Positions 57,932-64,000 of a stretch of 64,000 nt of DNA are shown one piece after another; position 1 is the stretch's first letter; each line of letters opens with the position of its first letter. A program made the translations under genes and the position numbers. The notes under the pieces were generated by a model that was not told the DNA's origin, searched no databases, and was given only the letters and a program-made list of their open reading frames with translations. Source of the DNA: Prinsepia uniflora (lineage: Eukaryota; Streptophyta; Magnoliopsida; Rosales; Rosaceae); contig CM064873.1 of assembly GCA_032719365.1 (NCBI GenBank), forward strand, positions 49,598,955 to 49,662,954, in the 5' to 3' direction.

Positions 57932-58564
57932 GTGACCTCTCCGGGGTACCTCATCCGGAGGAGACAATATAACATGGAAGGATCTATACAGTGCAGTAAC
58001 AAATACATTTTATTGATATCCACATGCAAACATATATATATATACATAGATAGAATCCGAACCAATCATTAAGTTTCATCGGACGGGTCTCAAGCCCAAA
58101 TACCGTGAAACGTGCCATAACCATATTTTCCATATCATCAAAACCATCATCGTTTTAGCATGTGAATAAGTATATTAAAACCAGAAAACATTTATGCACA
58201 CAAGGGTTTAAGAAAATGGCCCACTCACAGTACAATCCTGCTAGAAACCGAACGTATACCCTCGTCCTGGTACAAAAGTACAATCCCTGTCAAGTCCAAG
58301 TATTCGTAAAGGTCAAATTAAACCCCCAACATTCAACCATGAAAGCCTAGGTCGAAACCGACCCGGAACAGCCGCCCGAACGCGCTTCCCAAGGTAATAA
58401 ACCTTATTTTGACCAACTTAATGATCTCCGATCGACCCGAAACCACCGCCATTGGATCCGGATCGTCGAAACCTAAAGAATGGTGGTGGTCCCACCAGAA
58501 ACACTGTTCACACGCGCCCCCCACGCGCCGGTCAACGCGGCGGTCAACGGTGGAACAGTCCTGT

Positions 58565-58905
58565 TGACGTCATCGCTGACGTCACTGCTGACGTCAGCAT
58601 GACGTCATGCTGACGTCATCTGACAGCTGTCAGGTCTGACATGTCAGACTCTGACAGGTGCCACGTGTCAACATCCTATTGGTCCACCCTGCTGATCTGT
58701 CAGGCCACGTGTCAGATCTGACATGTGCCACGTGTCAGCACGGCACTGGTCCACGTCACTGACATGTCAGTGACACGTGGCAGTCCCTGACTGGTCCACG
58801 TCACTGACATGTCAGTGCTGACTGTGCACTGACATGTGACACGTGTCGGCTCACGGTTGGTCCACGTCATCTGACAGACTGACAGGGTGCCACGTCAGCA
58901 CCACT
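58565..58905 (-). promoter_or_regulatory. Phased TGACGTCA array and palindrome cluster in Tekay LTR
   Basis: Five exact TGACGTCA palindromes start at 58565, 58577, 58589, 58600 and 58611, a spacing of 11-12 bp. TGACAGCTGTCA (58621-58632), several TGACATGTCA and CACGTGTCA motifs and TTGGTCC/CCACGTCA units follow to about 58905. The related solo LTR has three TGACGTCA copies at 11-bp spacing (35637-35666). Confidence 0.55.
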
Positions 58906-59579
58906 GTCCTCAGACGGGTTGACCCGTTTTCCTGCAACTCGGGTCGATCAGACCCGCGATCATGACCCGGTTGCCATTCCTTCATTTCTGAATCAGTTTC
59001 ATTCCTTCCAATTCCTAATTACTCGCCTTAAATCCTAGATTAGTTCCACGTAATTAAAATTGAGAAAAACGGATTGAATCGAAGGCCTACCTCGAAGAAC
59101 AGCCCTGGCCTCCCGTCGCCGTTTTGCTACCTGCCTGAGCTCCACCGGCCACGAGATCGATTCCAGTAAGTTCCTGGAGGTTCCTAGAGTTGGTTAGGAT
59201 TCAAAATGGACCAATCAAACGTGGGAAATGAATTTACCAAAAATCTGGTTTCGAAACCGTTTCGGGTTCCCCTGCTTCCTCCCACGCCGCCGTCCTCCGC
59301 CGTGCTCACTGCCGCCGTTCAGCCTCGCCGGCAAGTCCCCAATACACAGACACAGAGAGTGGATGGTTTGCTGGAATGTTGGATCGAAATGGCTGAATGT
59401 GCTCTGCGGGTATGAATTATAAAGAAATGGAGGGAAGGAAATGGACGGCTCAGATTGAATCTCCAGATTAGATCAAGGGCTGAGATCTGATCTGGGGTTT
59501 CCAATCCAAAGGCTGAAATTTAAAGCTGGTTCAAATGTTTAATTAATCCAATAGTGGATCTGATCCAATCTAGCCAATG

Positions 59580-59603
59580 GGTGAGTGACACTTGTCACTC
59601 ACC
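59580..59603. repeat. Conserved LTR hairpin, 11-bp form
   Basis: GGTGAGTGACA, CT, then the exact reverse complement. Same shortened stem as 34648-34671, in the opposite orientation. Confidence 0.9.
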
Positions 59604-60098
59604 AGATGTCCTCCAATCAGATTTCCTGAATATAATATTCGACACGAAAACCGAGACACGAACTTCCCGAATTCACGTTTCTGACCATAACTTCCTCGTA
59701 CGAAGTCCGATTTCAGCGTGCCGCCTGTCTACGGACTCAGGACGTCGAGGCCTACCCAACGGTCCTTGAGTCAACTGAAAATTGGTTGTCAAAAGAAAAG
59801 TCAACATTTTCCCCCGAGAGTCCAAATTACGGTAATGCCCCTGAACTTCCGATAGCCATAACTTTCACCCTGATCGTCCGGATCGGACGTGCCACCTGTC
59901 TATGAACTCGTGACGTCCCGAACTACGTCACGGTCATAGGTCAAAGTCCATTTAGTTCATCAATCAAAAAGTCAATAATTTGACCATACCATTCACAAGG
60001 GTAAAATCGTCAAATCACACATTAAATTACAAAATGAGAATCCTCGAATTTCCGGGGTGTTACAACCTTCCCCCCTTAAGAAATTTCGTCCCGAAATT

Positions 60099-60626
60099 TC
60101 AAAGAAACAAATGAGGAAATTGTTCTCGCATCTGAGCCTCAGGCTCCCATGTGGCTTCCTCCACGTTCTGGTTTCTCCAGAGAATTTTCACGAGAGGGAT
60201 CGTCTTTCGACGTAGTACCTTGTCCTTCCGATCCAAGATCTGTACTGGTTGTTCTTCAAAGCTCAAATCCTCCCGCAGTTCGACAGGTTGTTCCCCAAGT
60301 ACATGAGAAGCATCACGTACATACATCCGCAACATCGATACGTGGAAAACATCGTGAACTCTTGATAGTTCTGGGGGTAGTGCCAATCTGTATGCAACTC
60401 TGCCAATTCTCTCCACGATTTCATAAGGTCCGATAAAACGCGGACTCAGTTTCCCCCGTCGGCCAAAACGGATAATCCCTTTCCACGGAGACAACTTCAG
60501 GAAGACAAAATCTCCCACTTCAAACTCCAAGTCTCGAATCCGTCGGTCGGCATAACTCTTCTGGCGATCCTGTGCCACCTTCAATCTCTCCTTGATCACG
60601 CGAACAGTTTCCATGGTTAGGTCCAT
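60099..60626 (-). pseudogene. Tekay pol C-terminal part: integrase tail and chromodomain-like end
   Basis: A 175-codon frame reads IMDLT-like sequence, then the GDFVFLKLSPWKG and KLSPRFIGPYEI segments of the integrase C-terminal domain. It ends in a chromodomain-like tail (PLVKILWRNQNVEEATWEPE). Chromodomains of chromoviruses bind histone marks and steer insertion to heterochromatin. It is shifted by one base from the upstream frame, the shift lying near 60654 just after the CWTEVG motif. Without frameshifting this part would not be made from the same polyprotein. Confidence 0.85.
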
Positions 60627-60654
60627 TATCTCCGGCCCTACAGCCGCTCGCTCT

Positions 60655-63600
60655 CCCTACCTCCGTCCAGCAGATAGGTGTCCTGCACTGTCGGCCATAC
60701 AGTGCCTCATAAGGTGCCATCCCGATGCTTGCCTGATAGCTGTTGTTGTAAGCGAATTCCATCAATGGCAAATGAGTATCCCAAGAGTCTTGAAACTGTA
60801 GTACACATGACCTCATCATGTCCTCCAGGGTTTGAATGGTTCTCTCAGACTGTCCATCGGTCTGTGGATGGAAAGCAGTACTGAAACGTAGGTTTGTTCC
60901 CAAAGTAGCTTGCAAACTCCGCCAGAACCTGGAAGTGAAACGCGGATCACGATCGGACACTATCGATTCCGGCGTACCATGAAGTCGTATGATTTCCTTC
61001 ACAAACAACTGAGCCAGTCGGTTAGGTTTATAGGTTTCCTGAACTGGCAGAAAATGGGCTGATTTGGTTAACCGATCCACGATCACCCATACTCCGTCCA
61101 CTCCACTCTGAGTCCTCGGTAACTTAAAGACGAAGTCCATGGTGATGTGATCCCACTTCCACTCAGGAATCGGAAGTGGCTGCATAGCCCCATACGGTCT
61201 CTGCCGTTCCGCCTTAACCTGCTGACAGGTTAAGCATTTGCTCACGAACTCAGCAATATCCTTCTTCATTCCTGGCCACCAATAATGGTTCCGGAGGGTA
61301 CGGTACATCTTTGTACCTCCCGGATGCATAGCATAGGCCGAACTGTGGGCCTCCTCAAGTATCTCGGCCCGTAACTCTGCCACTGCAGGTACGCACAAAC
61401 GGCCCAATTTCACCAGTGCTCCATCGTCCCGGATGGTAAAATCCTGTCTCCCATCCGCATCGACCTCAATTCTGTAAATACAGAGTATCGGATCCTGCAG
61501 TTGTGCTTCGAGGATCCGATCAATCAGTACTGGTCGCACATGGAAGCTGGCCAACAAAGCTCCATGCGCATCCGTACCCAAAATAACTCCCGTCTTCCGG
61601 AGTTCCACTAACAAGGGAAGATACACCATCCCTAGGTGTGCAATAGTTCCCGCTGATTTCCTGCTGAGTGCATCCGCCACCACATTGGCCTTACCCGGAT
61701 GGTACTCGATCGTACAGTCATAGTCCTTCAGTAGCTCCAACCATCTCCGTTGTCTCATGTTGACCTCCTTCTGAGTGAATAAGTATTTAAGACTCTGATG
61801 GTCGGTGTATATCCGACACGTTGCGCCGAACAGATAATGTCTCCAGATCTTGAGAGCATGAACCACCGCCGCCAACTCCAAATCATGAGTAGGGTAGTTC
61901 AACTCATGGGTCTTCAGCTGCCGGGATGCATAGGCGATAACCTTGCCAGTTTGCATCAACACGCAGCCCAGACCTTGCAGTGAAGCATCACTGAAAACTA
62001 CAAACTCTCCACTGTCGTCCGGCAATGCAAGGACAGGTGCAGTGGTCAATCGATCCTTCAACTCTTGAAAGCTCCGATCGCACTGCTCGTCCCAGATAAA
62101 CTTTACTCCTTTCCGAGTCAGACGAGTCAATGGTGCAGCAATTTTGGAGAAACCCTCCACGAATCTCCGGTAGTAGCCTGCTAATCCGACGAAACTCCGC
62201 ACCTCGGTCACCGTTGTCGGTCTAGCCCAGTTGGTCACCGCTTCTGTTTTCTGGGGATCCACGCAAATCCCATCCGTCGATATCACGTGTCCCAGAAAAC
62301 CAATACTGCTCAGCCAAAACTGACACTTGCTCAGCTTGGCATACAATTGTTCTTGTCTCAGTCTCTCCAAAACCAACCGTAGATGTTCTTCATGTGCACG
62401 GGCACTCCTCGAGTATACCAAAATATCATCGATGAACACAATCACGAACTTATCCAGGTAGGGTCGGAAGACCCGGTTCATCAGATCCATGAATGCTGCT
62501 GGAGCATTCGTCAAACCAAATGGCATAACAAGGAACTCGTAGTGCCCGTAGCGGGTTCGAAAAGCAGTTTTCGGAATATCCTCCTCCGAAATCCTCAGTT
62601 GGTGATACCCAGACCGCAAATCAATTTTCGAGAAGCACTGAGCTCCCCGCAACTGGTCGAAAAGGTCATCGATCCTGGGTAGAGGATACTGGTTCCTCAA
62701 TGTCACCTTGTTGAGTTGTCGATAATCAATACATAAACGGAGACTTCCTTCCTTCTTCTTCACGAACAACACCGGTGCTCCCCACGGTGAAGTACTCGGT
62801 CGGACATATCCCAAATCTACCAACTCCTGCAATTGAGTCTTGAGTTCTCGTAACTCGGCCGGCGCCATCCGGTATGGTGCCTGGGATATAGGTCGGGTAC
62901 CCGGGAGTAGTTCAATAGTAAACTCAATCTCCCGCGATGGTGGCAATCCAGGTAAGTCTTCCGGGAATACGTCCGGAAACTCACAGACCACCGGTATTTC
63001 GTCGATAACCGGAGTATCGACCCGTTCCGACACGACATGCGCCAGATAACCCTGGCATCCCTTCCGTAGAAGTTTGGTAGCAGTAAGTGACGAAATCACT
63101 TCAGGAGGCGAACCATCACGTTCCCCCTGAAAGATAACTTCCGGCAAACCCGGGCTCCGCAAAATTACTTGCTTGCTACAGCAGTCGATGAGCGATCCGT
63201 GCTCCGACAGCCAATCCATCCCTAGGATTATATCGAAGTCGTGGATATCCAGAATAATTAAGTCTGCTGGTAAATCCACATCCTCAATTCTTACCGGGCA
63301 CCTCCGAATCACCTGATTCACAAGGTACACGGTACCCATCGGGGTGCCAACACCCATTTCGCAATCTAAGGCTGATACCACACAATCAAGCAAACCAGCA
63401 CAACTCTTCGAAATAAAAGAATGTGTAGCCCCCGCATCCATTAATACACGTACAAGAAAATTAAAGATATGTAGTGTACCTGTGACCACGCCTGGAGCAG
63501 TCCTCGCCTGCTGCTGGGTCATTGCAAACACTTGGGCCCTCGGCCCTCCGTTCCGTCCACGCCCGCGCGCGCCACGTCCAGCACCACGGTCACCTCCCTG

Positions 63601-64000
63601 ACCGCGACCTCCGTTAGTGTGGGACGCCGTGCTCTGCACCACACTCGAGCCCCCAGCGTCGTTGTTTTTGGACAACTGCGGACAATCGCAGGCATAGTGG
63701 CCTTCCTCTCCGCAAGCAAAACAAGTTACTGGCCTTGGCCTGCCCGAATGACCACCAGATGCACCACTCCAAGATGAGTGCTGCCCAGAATTGTGTCCAG
63801 ATCCTCTGCCCTGAGAGCCTCCACGTCGACCCGACCAGCCACGACCCTTGAAGGATGAGGGTGCTCCCCTGTAGCTCCCTCCCCTGTTGTTCTTTCGGCC
63901 CGATGGCCCATGATGTGGGCGATCCTGACGTCGCCCCTCCCCCGAAGGTTGTCGTGATTGGTGTGCCGCCAGACTGGCCTCGACACGCACCGCTGCGTCG
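60655..64000 (-). CDS. Tekay gag (3' part), protease, RT, RNase H and integrase
   Basis: The frame is open to the window edge, so its start lies outside. Residue numbers count from 63990. Gly/Arg-rich gag tail; zinc knuckle CFACGEEGHYACDC at 90-103. Protease motif DAGATHSF has D185, with Ala in place of the common Ser/Thr. RT spans about 400-570 with FIDDILVYS (catalytic DD 521-522). RNase H has D668, E705, D730 and D773. Integrase has H882, H889, C919, C922 and the triad D952, D1013, E1049. All core catalytic residues except the protease Ser/Thr position are conserved and no stop occurs across about 1,110 codons. A one-base shift after residue 1112 diverts the frame, which then ends at about 60520. 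It could supply proteins in trans if a sister copy is intact. Confidence 0.9.

Larger units (their letters stand above)
57264..60064 (-). mobile_element. Tekay 3' LTR (2801 bp)
   Basis: In sense order: the hairpin (59580-59603), the palindrome array (58565-58900), the CACTCACAG donor region (about 58221-58230), the mini-hairpin chain (57864-57931) and the GTGAGTGGACC acceptor-side motif (57590-57600). Its solo relative is at 34186-36964. Confidence 0.9.
57264..64000 (-). mobile_element. Tekay-type Ty3 chromovirus, 5' part outside the window
   Basis: Read on the minus strand, the 3' LTR is 57264-60064 (TGACAGGACCC...GGGTGTTACA, 2801 bp). The polypurine tract CTTAAGGGGGGAAGGT adjoins it (60065-60080). 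Gag-pol runs from beyond 64000 to 60099. The long LTR, the DIPKTAF/FIDDILVYS type RT and the C-terminal chromodomain-like tail fit the Tekay (Del) clade. The 5' LTR and primer site lie outside the window. Confidence 0.88.

Noticed and set aside
1..64000. tRNA genes, telomere repeats or centromere satellites
   Set aside because: I saw no tRNA-like box pair with a cloverleaf, no TTTAGGG array and no 150-180 bp satellite monomer array. The only tandem long repeat is the three-unit block in the LTR at 4034-18081.

Overview
This window is repeat-dense plant nuclear DNA with no host gene I can support. Three things point to a plant: Ty3/gypsy elements with Tekay-like and other plant-type polyproteins, copia and LINE remnants, and a TTF-finger hAT transposase of plant type. 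A heterochromatic, probably pericentromeric, location in a eudicot is an inference; the species cannot be named from the sequence.

Most of the window is LTR retrotransposons inserted into one another, plus solo LTRs whose target-site duplications (TSDs) can be read directly. Positions 1-23,100 hold the non-coding interior and 3' LTR of an old plus-strand element. It is interrupted by solo LTRs at 105-3139 (TSD TATAT), 4034-18081 (TSD TTGTT) and 21283-22966 (TSD ATGAA). The 4034-18081 LTR carries a three-fold tandem repeat of about 0.75 kb and is itself interrupted by a solo LTR (6076-9027, TSD TTTTC) and by a young non-coding LTR element of the LARD type (large retrotransposon derivative) at 9240-17127 (TSD CTTAA). 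From 23,977 to 31,417 come another LTR, a broken hAT transposase (about 26,832-28,815, minus), an LTR fragment and a 5S-rRNA-like repeat. From 31,418 to 37,398 lies a solo LTR (TSD CTAGT) with a second solo LTR (34186-36964) inside it. From 38,220 to 49,469 there is a primer-binding site and LTR of an Athila/Tat-like element, then a copia pol remnant split by an LTR. That LTR holds a complete but stop-ridden Ty3 element (40484-45917, TSD GTACA). A decayed LINE (50090-51756), a solo LTR in a solo-LTR fragment (52054-54697, TSD CTAGT), another 5S-like repeat and an LTR fragment follow. The right edge is a Tekay-type chromovirus on the minus strand (57264 to beyond 64000) with a long gag-pol frame and one visible frameshift.

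The most interesting signals lie in non-coding DNA. The 3.7-kb interior of the LARD is a chain of dozens of short perfect hairpins. The LTRs of several families carry similar hairpins, with compensatory base-pair changes between families. The LTRs also share a GT...AG interval that looks like an intron, with splice sites inside an inverted repeat. One LTR carries a triplicated heat-shock-element plus TATA cassette, and the Tekay-family LTRs carry helically spaced TGACGTCA palindromes. A working model, which is inference, is that the LARD is mobilised by proteins of a Tekay-like partner such as the one at the right edge, and that the hairpins act in its RNA.
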